Source of the DNA: BCD1 sp942492125
GTDB lineage: Bacteria > Bacteroidota > Bacteroidia > Chitinophagales > Saprospiraceae
DNA length: 64,000 bases
Reading direction: 5' to 3'
Assembly: GCA_942492125.1 (NCBI GenBank)
Contig: CALODM010000009.1
Coordinates: forward strand, 1 to 64,000
Shown: piece after piece, positions 26,063 to 34,489 of the stretch
Numbering within the stretch: position 1 is the first letter of the stretch
Layout of the letters: every line of letters begins with the position of its first letter
The notes under the pieces: model-generated
Seen by the model: only the letters and a program-made list of their open reading frames with translations
What the model was told of the DNA's origin: nothing
The model's database searches: none
Position numbers and translations under genes: made by a program

Positions 26063-27190
26063 ATGAAGATCCTGCTTATAGAGTCATTTTTTACGGGCAG
26101 TCACCGACAGTGGGCAGAAGGCTTCCAGAAATACAGTTGCCATGAGGTGGAAATACTCTGCCTCAAAGGGCGTCACTGGAAATGGAGAATGTTTGGAGGT
26201 GCTGTTAGCCTGGCGAACGATTTTTTAAAAGGGGACTTTCAGCCGGATCTGATCCTGGCTACCGACATGCTGGATCTTTCCACATTTTTGGGGTTGACAA
26301 GGGCGAGGACTCAAAACATTCCCATAGTCCTTTATTTTCATGAAAATCAAATTACCTATCCCTGGGCAGGAGACAGTGGCGGGGCTGATGCTGAATTGAA
26401 CAGGCAATATGGTTTTATCAATTATACCAGTGCTCTGGCTGCCGATCAGGTCTTCTTTAACTCGGATTACCACCGGCAGAGTTTCCTGGAGGGACTCACT
26501 TCTTTCCTAAAGGGTTTTCCGGACAGGAAGGAACTTAAAAACGTTGAAGTAATCAGCCAAAAAAGCCGGGTTTTGTATCTTGGACTGGACCTCAAAGCCC
26601 TGGATGGAGCCTATAAAAAAAAGCAGTTTGAAGTACCGGTTTTACTGTGGAATCACCGGTGGGAATACGATAAAAACCCGGACCTCTTTTTTAAATCCCT
26701 GTTCCGCTTAAAGCAGGAAGGAATTGCTTATAAACTGATCGTATTGGGAGAATCTTACGGCAAGGTACCTGCTGTGTTCAAAAAGGCACAATCACAACTC
26801 GAGGAAGATATCATCTATTTTGGCTATGCCAAAAACAGACAGGAATATGCGGAATTATTACACACGGCGGACATCCTTCCCGTAACCAGTCATCAGGATT
26901 TTTTTGGAGGAAGTATTGTCGAGGCGATCTATTGCCATTGTTTCCCCCTCCTGCCTGACAGACTGGCTTATCCGGAACATATTCCGGAAACGTTTAAAGA
27001 CCGGCATATTTATGCAGGAGACCAGAATTTCTATGAGGCCTTAAAAAAGATCATTTTGGAAAAACCTTATTGGAATGCCGGGGAGACGTATAAAAATTTT
27101 GTTACCCAATATGATTGGAGTACATTAGCAGCGAATTATGACGAGGCCCTGGAAAACGCTATTGATAAAAGTGAGCATAAATACGCTTAA
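26063..27190 (+). CDS. DUF3524 / tRNA-queuosine alpha-mannosyltransferase-like glycosyltransferase
   Basis: 375-residue GT-B glycosyltransferase. The N-terminal DUF3524 domain (1-170) starts MKILLIESFFTGSHRQWAEG and has YFHENQITYPW near residue 92. The C-terminal Rossmann domain contains LWNHRWEYDKNPDLFF and GGSIVEAIYCHCFPLLP. The eukaryotic relative GTDC1/QTMAN mannosylates queuosine in tRNA-Asp; the bacterial function is inferred from the family only. It is followed after 2 nt by an alpha/beta hydrolase gene, a probable operon. Length matches the family. Confidence 0.85.
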   Translation: MKILLIESFFTGSHRQWAEGFQKYSCHEVEILCLKGRHWKWRMFGGAVSLANDFLKGDFQPDLILATDMLDLSTFLGLTRARTQNIPIVLYFHENQITYPWAGDSGGADAELNRQYGFINYTSALAADQVFFNSDYHRQSFLEGLTSFLKGFPDRKELKNVEVISQKSRVLYLGLDLKALDGAYKKKQFEVPVLLWNHRWEYDKNPDLFFKSLFRLKQEGIAYKLIVLGESYGKVPAVFKKAQSQLEEDIIYFGYAKNRQEYAELLHTADILPVTSHQDFFGGSIVEAIYCHCFPLLPDRLAYPEHIPETFKDRHIYAGDQNFYEALKKIILEKPYWNAGETYKNFVTQYDWSTLAANYDEALENAIDKSEHKYA

Positions 27191-27192
27191 CA

Positions 27193-27993
27193 ATGAAGTA
27201 CACAAAACTTAACGAAAAAACAATAGCCTACTCCAGCGAAGGCAGAGGCAGAGCAGTGGTATTGGTCCATGGTTTCTGTGAAGACAGTTCTGTCTGGGAT
27301 GAATTTAAACTCGATTTACTGGAAAGGAAATACAGAGTCGTTTGTGTGGACCTGCCTGGCTTCGGCGAGTCAGATGTGATGGAGGGTCTGACGATAGATG
27401 ATATGGCTGATGCGGTGAAAGCTGTATTGGATCATCTGAATTTAGAGGAGGTGCTACTTATCGGCCACTCCATGGGAGGATATACAGGTTTTGCTTTTGC
27501 CCGCAAATTTCCAAAATTGCTGAAAGGACTGGGCATCTTTCACTCACACCCTTATGCCGATAGTGAGGATAAAAAAGAGAACCGCTACAAAGGCATTGAT
27601 TTTATAAAGCGGCAGGGGCATCAGCTTTTTGTCAAGCAACTGATTCCAAAACTTTTTGCTAACGGATTTGAGCGAAGCAATCGTTTTTTGGTGGACAAAC
27701 TCATCCATACGGCCTCGCAGTACGATCCTGAAGGCATCATCCAGGGGCAGGCAGCTATGGCCGAGAGGCCTGATCAATCGGAGGTCCTTAAAAATATTAA
27801 AGTGCCGGTTTTGTTCATTATCGGCGAAAAAGACAATGCTGTTACCATGGAACAGAGTATGGGGCAAACGAGTTTACCGGATATTGCCAGTGTCCATGTT
27901 TTGGAAAAAGTCGGACACATGGGGATGTTTGAAGCCAGAAAACAAACACAGCGAATGGTTCGTCAATTTGTAGAATTTTGCTTTGAAGATTAA
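27193..27993 (+). CDS. alpha/beta hydrolase (Ser nucleophile)
   Basis: 266 residues with HGFCEDSSVW (oxyanion region, 26-35), the nucleophile elbow GHSMGG with Ser93, IGEKDNAV (acid) and a final VGHMGMFEA (His). It is a cytoplasmic esterase-type hydrolase; the substrate is not predictable. It is cotranscribed with the queuosine-glycosyltransferase-like gene, 2 nt downstream. Confidence 0.85.
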   Translation: MKYTKLNEKTIAYSSEGRGRAVVLVHGFCEDSSVWDEFKLDLLERKYRVVCVDLPGFGESDVMEGLTIDDMADAVKAVLDHLNLEEVLLIGHSMGGYTGFAFARKFPKLLKGLGIFHSHPYADSEDKKENRYKGIDFIKRQGHQLFVKQLIPKLFANGFERSNRFLVDKLIHTASQYDPEGIIQGQAAMAERPDQSEVLKNIKVPVLFIIGEKDNAVTMEQSMGQTSLPDIASVHVLEKVGHMGMFEARKQTQRMVRQFVEFCFED

Positions 27994-28098
27994 AAAAAGG
28001 CCTGACCAGGCATATGACTCAAAGAATTCATGGGGAGACCATGATTAAAAAATAAAATAATCTGGCCGTTTCATAAATTGAACTCCCCTTGGATCTGT

Positions 28099-28863
28099 TT
28101 ATAAAAATACGATTTCTTTAAGGTTGAAATATTGTGTTTCACCCGATGTGTTAAGGACGAGTCGACCATCTTCGGATATGCCGGTGATCCGGCCAAAAAA
28201 CCTGCTTCCGTCAGGTTTTTCAAATTCCCGAACCTTTTCCAGGCCCAATAAATGGTTTAAATAATTATCTTTGAGGCTGGAATATTTTCCGCTTTTAAGT
28301 TGTAAGTACCTTTTTTCGAGGTTTTGGCAAAAAGCGAACAGAACATTTTCAACGGAGAATGAAATTTCCGGGCTTTGAAGCTTCATCGAAGTGGCACTGG
28401 GGATCCGGGCAGGAAATTGAGTTTGTAAAACATTGATTCCCAACCCGATAATACTACTTTGGACATGGTGTCCCTGCAAGGCATTTTGGAGGAGGATACC
28501 TCCGATTTTCCGACTTTCAACATAAAGGTCGTTGGGCCATTTTATTTCACATTTTTGTTTAGGCAAAAAGTGTTGAACAGTCTCCAAAGCTGCCAGCGAG
28601 GTGGCCATATTCAGGTAAAACCGGTGTTTCACTTCCAGGAATTCAGGATACAGTATTGTACTGCAAGTCAGGTTTTTTTGGGGCTCACTGATCCATTTAC
28701 TGCCAATTTGTCCGCGACCATGCGTTTGATTTGCCGTCGAAATGACAGTCCCTTCGATTGGCCTGCTTTTTGACAGTAGTTCAACGGCGTAAGCATTCGT
28801 GGATGAAAGCTCAGGAAAAGTCAAAAGAACCTTTCCGATGAAAAGAGTGTTTAATTTTTGCAA
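28099..28863 (-). CDS. birA: biotin--[acetyl-CoA-carboxylase] ligase
   Basis: Attaches biotin to the carrier protein of acyl-CoA carboxylases. The 254 residues from the TTG at 28863 (LQKLNTLFIGKVLLTFPEL) contain the catalytic motifs SSTNAYA, QTHGRGQIGSKW, KWPNDLYV and KIGGILLQN, plus a C-terminal BPL_C domain. The longer frame to an ATG at 28956 would overlap the divergent rsfS gene and adds no conserved sequence. No N-terminal helix-turn-helix is present, so it is a monofunctional ligase. The birA / rsfS-ftsH arrangement is common in Bacteroidota. Confidence 0.88.
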   Translation of the reverse strand: MQKLNTLFIGKVLLTFPELSSTNAYAVELLSKSRPIEGTVISTANQTHGRGQIGSKWISEPQKNLTCSTILYPEFLEVKHRFYLNMATSLAALETVQHFLPKQKCEIKWPNDLYVESRKIGGILLQNALQGHHVQSSIIGLGINVLQTQFPARIPSATSMKLQSPEISFSVENVLFAFCQNLEKRYLQLKSGKYSSLKDNYLNHLLGLEKVREFEKPDGSRFFGRITGISEDGRLVLNTSGETQYFNLKEIVFL

Positions 28864-28916
28864 TAAGATTAGTATTTTACGGCAAATTTGTCCTTTTAAA
28901 TAATTAAAAATAGAAT

Positions 28917-29304
28917 TTGAGTTCAAACACAAAATTCCAAGAGCAGCAAAATTCATTAGACGAGCTGCATGATCTGATCATAGACAGTATCCAAGATATC
29001 AAAGGTAAGGAAATCCTCAAATTAGATCTCCGAAAATTAGAAGAATCCCCAACGGATTTTTTTCATAATCTGTGAGGGAACTTCCAATACCCAGGTAAAA
29101 TCTATAGCGGCTAATATTCAAAAAAGGTTGAAATCAGAGGCAAATGTTTTTCCCTCCCATGTCGAAGGGGAGCAGCATGCTACCTGGGTGTGCCTCGATT
29201 ATTTTCACACTGTAATTCACGTTTTTTACACGGAGACAAGAAGTTTTTACCAGTTGGAAAACCTCTGGAGTGACGCGCGTTTAACGGAATATCAATCCCT
29301 TTAA
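28917..29304 (+). pseudogene. rsfS: ribosomal silencing factor RsfS, frameshifted in a T7 run
   Basis: RsfS binds ribosomal protein uL14 and blocks subunit joining in starvation. The first frame from a TTG at 28917 reads LDELHDLIIDSIQDIKGKEI and LRKLEESPTDFF. The second frame continues IICEGTSNTQVKSIAANIQ, HVEGEQHATWVCLDY and the FYQLENLWSDA end. The join is at a run of seven T (29056-29062); with six T the whole protein of about 128 residues reads through with the DFF-IICEG motif intact. No conserved residue appears lost. Position between birA and ftsH is the expected one. Sequencing error, or slippage-rescued expression, are both plausible. Confidence 0.85.
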
Positions 29305-29364
29305 GCTGATTGAAGGGATGTTTTATCCCGATTTTAACCGGTTTTGCAGAAAACTGACAACGAA

Positions 29365-29448
29365 ATGCCTTCAGATACGTTATCTAAGGAAAATAATAAT
29401 CAAAAGACTTCTTTACTCATTGCCGCAAGGCTGAATGAAAAGAAATAA
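29365..29448 (+). CDS. small upstream ORF before ftsH
   Basis: 27 codons (MPSDTLSKENNNQKTSLLIA at its start) ending in TAA at 29446-29448, seven bases before the ftsH ATG and in the same frame as ftsH. It may be a leader peptide, a detached N-terminal extension, or chance. There is no supporting homology. Confidence 0.25.
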   Translation: MPSDTLSKENNNQKTSLLIAARLNEKK

Positions 29449-29454
29449 AAAGAA

Positions 29455-31467
29455 ATGGAGCAGAAGAATAGTAATAATAAGAATAATCAGCAGCCTCCGA
29501 TGATGCCTAAGTTCAGTTCCTATTGGATATATGGAGCAATAGCACTGGTATTGCTGGCTATTAACTTTTATAGCGTATCGGAAAGCAGCAATGAACAGAT
29601 TTCGTTCAACAGGCTGGATAAGATGGTGTCTGACAAGGTTGTGGAAAAAATCATCGTTTCTGAAAATAAAATAGGTCAGATATACCTTACCAAGGAGGGG
29701 CTGGACAAACCTGAGTACGATGATGCGGCCAAGAGCAAGCTCGGTGGCCCCAGGCCACATTACTGGATTGAGATTGGAGATAAGGATTCATTTAATAAAT
29801 TTCTGACAGAAGTTCAGGAAGCGGAAGATGTTCCAAGAGAAGAAAGAATCTACCCTACCTATAAAAGCCAGCCGGGGTGGTTAAGTACCTTGTTGAGCTG
29901 GATAATACCGATAGGTTTGTTTATCCTGATCTGGTTGTTCATCATTCGAAGGGTCGGTGGTGCCGGTGGTGCCGGTGGATCACAAATATTCAATATCGGG
30001 AAATCCAAGGCCAAATTGTTTGATCAGAATGCAAAGGTCAACATCACTTTCCAGGACGTCGCCGGACTGGAAGAAGCTAAGGAAGAAGTGATGGAGGTCG
30101 TTGACTTCCTTAAGAACCCAAAAAAATATACCGCTCTGGGCGGTAAAATCCCTAAAGGTGTTTTGCTGGTAGGCCCTCCGGGAACCGGAAAAACACTGCT
30201 GGCCAAAGCCGTGGCCGGTGAAGCAAACGTGCCTTTTTTCTCCATTTCCGGATCCGACTTTGTGGAGATGTTCGTAGGTGTGGGCGCTTCGCGGGTAAGA
30301 GATTTGTTCAAACAGGCACGTGAAAAAGCTCCCTGTATCGTTTTTATCGATGAAATTGATGCTATCGGACGTGCCAGGGGCCGTGGTAATTTCCAGGGAG
30401 GTAATGACGAGCGTGAAAACACCCTCAACCAGTTATTGGTGGAAATGGATGGTTTCAGTACCGACAAAGGAGTTATCCTCATGGCGGCTACCAACCGCCC
30501 GGATGTACTGGACAGTGCCTTGATGCGTCCTGGTCGTTTTGACCGCCAAATTGGCCTCGAAAGACCAGACCTCAAAGAACGTGAGGCTATTTTCAAAGTA
30601 CACCTCAAAAACATCAAGAAATCGGATGGCATTGACCCGGCTGTTCTGGCGGAAATGACTCCCGGATTCGCAGGGGCTGAAATTGCCAACGTATGTAATG
30701 AAGCAGCCCTTATTGCCGCCCGAAAAAATAAAAAGGCGGTTGAAATGGAAGATTTTAACTACGCCCTGGATAAGGTAATCGGAGGACTCGAGAGAAAGAG
30801 CAAACTTATCTCTCCGAGAGAGAAAAAAATTATTGCCTACCACGAAGCCGGACACGCTATTTGTGGCTGGTATCTGGAGCATGCTTCTCCCCTGGTTAAA
30901 GTTACGATTGTCCCGCGTGGTATAGGAACATTGGGATATGCCCAATACCTCCCAAAGGATGAATACATTACCAGGACTGATCAGTTGCTGGATCGTATGT
31001 GTATGACATTCGGCGGCCGGGCAGCCGAGGAAATTGTCTTTGGCGAAATTTCCACGGGCGCACAAAATGACCTTGACCGTATCACCAGTATGGCTTACGG
31101 TATGATCACCGTTTACGGAATGAATAAAAAGGTTGGCCAGATTTCCTTCTATGGTATGCAGAAAGATCAGTTCAGCAAACCTTACTCAGATGAAACCGGA
31201 ACCCTCATTGATGATGAAGTCAGAAAAATGGTGGATCAACAGTACGACAGGGCTAAAGATTTGCTGACCAAACACAGGGATGAGCTCGAAATTCTGGCTC
31301 AGACACTGCTGGAAAAAGAAGTATTGATAAAATCTGATTTGGTTAAATTGATTGGTGAACGCCCATTCCCGGATGAAGAACCAATTCCGGAGGTGGAAAA
31401 AGAAGCACCAGCTACCACAGACTCTTTACCTGCCAAGGAAGAAGATTCCGAAGCCAAAGTGGATTAA
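29455..31467 (+). CDS. ftsH: ATP-dependent zinc metalloprotease FtsH
   Basis: Membrane-anchored AAA+ protease that degrades misfolded and regulatory membrane and cytoplasmic proteins. 670 residues: two transmembrane helices (about 22-40 and 143-163) flank the periplasmic domain. The AAA+ domain has Walker A GPPGTGKT near 240 and Walker B IVFIDEIDA near 297. A second-region-of-homology arginine stretch follows (RPGRFDRQIGLERPD), then the M41 protease with HEAGH near 463. The acidic C-terminal tail is poorly conserved, as usual. It lies downstream of rsfS, with a 150-bp gap. Confidence 0.97.
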   Translation: MEQKNSNNKNNQQPPMMPKFSSYWIYGAIALVLLAINFYSVSESSNEQISFNRLDKMVSDKVVEKIIVSENKIGQIYLTKEGLDKPEYDDAAKSKLGGPRPHYWIEIGDKDSFNKFLTEVQEAEDVPREERIYPTYKSQPGWLSTLLSWIIPIGLFILIWLFIIRRVGGAGGAGGSQIFNIGKSKAKLFDQNAKVNITFQDVAGLEEAKEEVMEVVDFLKNPKKYTALGGKIPKGVLLVGPPGTGKTLLAKAVAGEANVPFFSISGSDFVEMFVGVGASRVRDLFKQAREKAPCIVFIDEIDAIGRARGRGNFQGGNDERENTLNQLLVEMDGFSTDKGVILMAATNRPDVLDSALMRPGRFDRQIGLERPDLKEREAIFKVHLKNIKKSDGIDPAVLAEMTPGFAGAEIANVCNEAALIAARKNKKAVEMEDFNYALDKVIGGLERKSKLISPREKKIIAYHEAGHAICGWYLEHASPLVKVTIVPRGIGTLGYAQYLPKDEYITRTDQLLDRMCMTFGGRAAEEIVFGEISTGAQNDLDRITSMAYGMITVYGMNKKVGQISFYGMQKDQFSKPYSDETGTLIDDEVRKMVDQQYDRAKDLLTKHRDELEILAQTLLEKEVLIKSDLVKLIGERPFPDEEPIPEVEKEAPATTDSLPAKEEDSEAKVD

Positions 31468-31474
31468 TCATTTA

Positions 31475-31538
31475 GTTGCAGGTTGCTGATTATGAGTTAT
31501 CAGCACTTTCAGCAACCTGTAACCAGCAACCTGCAAAC
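31475..31538. repeat. intergenic inverted repeat of AACCAGCAACCTG type
   Basis: GTTGCAGGTTGCTG at the left and CAGCAACCTGTAAC plus CAGCAACCTGCAAAC at the right form a long hairpin between ftsH and aroA. A related hairpin lies at 61044-61100, and single arms appear near 32815, 57312 and 61862. A possible attenuator or mRNA-processing site. Confidence 0.55.
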
Positions 31539-31544
31539 TGTCCC

Positions 31545-32792
31545 ATGTTTTCTCTCCGTTTTCAAAAGAAACATCTCAAAGGAAAAATCAGCCTTACCGG
31601 TTCTAAAAGTATCAGCAACAGAGTTCTGATTATCCGGGCTTTGTGTCAGGATCACTTCGATATTCATAAATTGGCTAATGCCAATGATACGGAGTTGCTC
31701 GATAAATTATTGGCCTCCAAAGAACCGGTAAGAGATGCCGGTCCGGCAGGAACAACTTTCCGGTTTCTTACAGCTTATTTATCCCTTCAGGCAGAAACGC
31801 AATTCCTGACCGGCAGTGAACGCATGAAACAGCGACCGATCGGAGTACTTGTCGATGCTTTGCGACACCTGGGAGCAAATATTGAATATGTGGAAAAAGA
31901 AGGTTATCCTCCCCTGAAAATACACAGCTCAGATCTCGGCAAACAATCCCGGTTGACCATTCCTGCCAATACCAGCAGCCAGTACATTTCTGCTCTCTTA
32001 TTGATCGCCCCTGTATTGCCAAAGGGATTGGCATTGACGCTTGATGGGGATATTGTTTCCTTACCATATATCAAAATGACGCTGAGAACGATGGAATACT
32101 TCGGCGTTCATCATCAATGGGAAGGAAATACGATCCGGGTGGCACCTCAACGTTATCAGGCAAAACCATTTACCGTTGAAGCGGATTGGTCCGCGGCGTC
32201 TTATTATTATGCCATGGCTGTCTTTGCCGAAGAGGTGGACTTGCAATTGGATGGCTTATTTGAGAACAGCGTACAGGGAGATGCTGTCCTCGCAGAAATG
32301 ATGAAAGGTTTTGGTATCAGAACAACTTTCAACGAGACCGGTATTCATTTAACCAAAATCAGTACCCCTAATGAAGTCTTTGAGTGGGATTTTATCGAAT
32401 GTCCGGATCTGGCACAAACGTTGGCTGTTATTTGTGCCGGGGCAGGAGTACATGGCCTCTTTACCGGTTTAAAAACCCTTAAGATAAAAGAAACCGATCG
32501 CATCAAAGCACTTCAGAACGAGCTCGGAAAAGTAAATGCCTGGTTCAGTTTATTACCGAAAAATATCACTAAAGATACAAAGGAGCACTATTTGCTGGAA
32601 GGTAATGCTCACTGGGATACAACTCCTCAATTTTCAACCTATGAGGATCACAGAATGGCCATGGCATTTGCACCACTGGCTATGTTGAATGAAATACGCA
32701 TCGAAAATCCGGAGGTAGTGGTGAAATCCTACCCCGATTTTTGGGAAGACCTGCAAAAAATCGGGTTTGAAGTCGAAGCTGTCAATCCTTAA
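31545..32792 (+). CDS. aroA: 3-phosphoshikimate 1-carboxyvinyltransferase (EPSP synthase)
   Basis: Joins shikimate-3-phosphate and phosphoenolpyruvate in aromatic amino acid synthesis. 415 residues from the ATG at 31545 (MFSLRFQKKHLKG); an upstream in-frame ATG at 31476 lies within the intergenic hairpin and is rejected. Motifs are LTGSKSISNRVLII near the N-terminus, DAGPAGTTFRFLTAYL (PEP site region), QRPIGVLVDAL, KIKETDRIKAL and YEDHRMAMAFAPLA near the C-terminus. Length is normal and no other aro gene is adjacent. Confidence 0.95.
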   Translation: MFSLRFQKKHLKGKISLTGSKSISNRVLIIRALCQDHFDIHKLANANDTELLDKLLASKEPVRDAGPAGTTFRFLTAYLSLQAETQFLTGSERMKQRPIGVLVDALRHLGANIEYVEKEGYPPLKIHSSDLGKQSRLTIPANTSSQYISALLLIAPVLPKGLALTLDGDIVSLPYIKMTLRTMEYFGVHHQWEGNTIRVAPQRYQAKPFTVEADWSAASYYYAMAVFAEEVDLQLDGLFENSVQGDAVLAEMMKGFGIRTTFNETGIHLTKISTPNEVFEWDFIECPDLAQTLAVICAGAGVHGLFTGLKTLKIKETDRIKALQNELGKVNAWFSLLPKNITKDTKEHYLLEGNAHWDTTPQFSTYEDHRMAMAFAPLAMLNEIRIENPEVVVKSYPDFWEDLQKIGFEVEAVNP

Positions 32793-32855
32793 ATTACCGC
32801 GAGAGTTTCAGTCTTCAGTAACCAGTAATGAAGCAAAGTAACATCCCCGGCACCA

Positions 32856-34022
32856 TTATCCGTCAAATCCCAGGATTTTGATTTCCACTCTCTGATTGAG
32901 TTTTCGGCCGGCAACGGTACTGTTGGTGGCGATAGGCTGCCGTTTCCCGTATCCTTTGTATTTAATCCGACGTGGTTCTATGCCTTTATCGACCAGGTAT
33001 TGCATTACTGCCTTGGCTCTTAAGTTGGATAAATTATCGGCATAATCATGTTGAGGACGCGAGTTGGTATGTCCGCCCACCTCAATGGTTACATCTTTAT
33101 TGGCAGAAAGAAATTCGAAAATATTATCAAGCGCCTCGTAGGAATCACTGGTAATGCTGGAGCTATCCGCTTGAAAATATACGTTTTTCAAACGGATCAC
33201 CTGACCTTCTTTCAGATCTGACCTTTCCACGCCTGCAAGGGTCACATCTTTTTTAGGTTCCGGCTGTGGTTTTGTCGTGTCCGGCTGGGGCTGTGGTTGC
33301 GCTTTCACTGGTTCCGGCTTAGTGGGTTCCGGTTGTGGTAGTTCTGGTTTTTGAGGTGGTTCCGGAGTCTCTTCCTTTGCGGCTATCGAATCATCACAAG
33401 GAATGGGTGTAATGGCGGAAGCTTTATCCAGCAATACATTTCCATTGTAAGGGAAAAGTGTTGGCGTTTTATAAAAAGCCTCAAAAGTGATGTGTGTGAA
33501 ATTTTCCGTCGGTTCAAACTTGAATCTGTATTCTACCCAGCGGTGATTGACGATTTCCTTTGTTTCGCCGAGAATTTCATCTCTTCCACATTGGTTGAAG
33601 CCACCATAGATCTTCAGCTTGACAGGGGTGGTATAATTGGCATCCTGGCCGGATGCCTGGCTTACACTGACATATAATTCGGATCTTGCCAGCATGATCG
33701 TAAAATTATAACATTGTCCTGCCTGTAAGGGCTGGCTGAGTCGTTGACTTACAGATTCCCAGGTTTCGTTGTCTCTGACTACCATCCCCAGGTAAGTGGC
33801 TCCGTCAAATGCTGGTTTAACAACCTCAAAATTTCCTGCAGGGTGTGTATCCGGTGGGGATTCTGAAGCCCATCCACAGTTTCTCCATCCTCTCGGCGGG
33901 GTACTTGCTTGTGGAAAATCCTCAAAAGAAGCATTAGAAAGATATACCGTATCTGTTTGCCCGTAACTGTCGGTGAGAAACAAAAGCGATAATATAGCAA
34001 TAATCAGAAAACTGCTCTTCAT
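32856..34022 (-). CDS. OmpA-family protein with N-terminal carbohydrate-binding-like domain
   Basis: 388 residues. The signal peptide (about 1-21) is followed by a beta-rich domain (about 25-205) with paired Cys. A Pro/Gln/Lys-rich linker follows (about 215-260, PEPTKPEPVKAQPQPQ), then a C-terminal OmpA peptidoglycan-binding domain with IEVGGHTNSR and LSNLRAKAVMQYLVDKGI. It probably bridges the outer membrane or cell surface and peptidoglycan. No transmembrane barrel is evident. Confidence 0.9.
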   Translation of the reverse strand: MKSSFLIIAILSLLFLTDSYGQTDTVYLSNASFEDFPQASTPPRGWRNCGWASESPPDTHPAGNFEVVKPAFDGATYLGMVVRDNETWESVSQRLSQPLQAGQCYNFTIMLARSELYVSVSQASGQDANYTTPVKLKIYGGFNQCGRDEILGETKEIVNHRWVEYRFKFEPTENFTHITFEAFYKTPTLFPYNGNVLLDKASAITPIPCDDSIAAKEETPEPPQKPELPQPEPTKPEPVKAQPQPQPDTTKPQPEPKKDVTLAGVERSDLKEGQVIRLKNVYFQADSSSITSDSYEALDNIFEFLSANKDVTIEVGGHTNSRPQHDYADNLSNLRAKAVMQYLVDKGIEPRRIKYKGYGKRQPIATNSTVAGRKLNQRVEIKILGFDG

Positions 34023-34489
34023 AGTATATATATTTTACAGACTATACTTAACACGGAAATAGTTGATTTAAAAAACAGGATGATGTGATTAAGTATATAT
34101 GGGCAGAGGCTTTTGAATATCAACAAAGATACAATACTTTTAATGAAGCCAAATGACCTGATAAAATAACTTCAGGCAAAACTCCAAATGGCCCCTGCCG
34201 TGTAATTAACGTTTTAAACGGGGCAATTTGTTTTATCTAAAATATAAATTTATCATAAAACCGTATTTACCCTTTCAATATTTAACGACTTATTAACTTC
34301 CAAAGGGTTGCGTTCCGAAATGATTCAGTCAGCAGTCTTCAAAGCTTAAAGCAACCTTAAAAAGATAAATATTATAAAACCTTCTGAACTTTTATTTACC
34401 CGTCCGGGTCTTCCTATACCTCGAAATTAGTCGATCGAAAAGAGATTGATGCCAAATCAACTTAATCAGCATCAATCTCCTTATATCTA
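34023..34489. other. 467-bp AT-rich intergenic stretch
   Basis: No gene, tRNA or repeat array is recognised. The only structure is the hairpin at 34442-34479, taken as the terminator of the dehydrogenase gene. Confidence 0.6.
34436..34479 (-). terminator. terminator of the acyl-CoA dehydrogenase gene
   Basis: GAGATTGATGC (34442-34452) and GCATCAATCTC (34469-34479) form a perfect 11-bp stem. Read on the minus strand it is followed by TTTTCG. It lies about 10 bp past the stop at 34490. Confidence 0.65.

Noticed and set aside
28864..28956. N-terminal extension of birA to an ATG at 28956
   Set aside because: It overlaps the divergent rsfS coding sequence and has no conserved residues.
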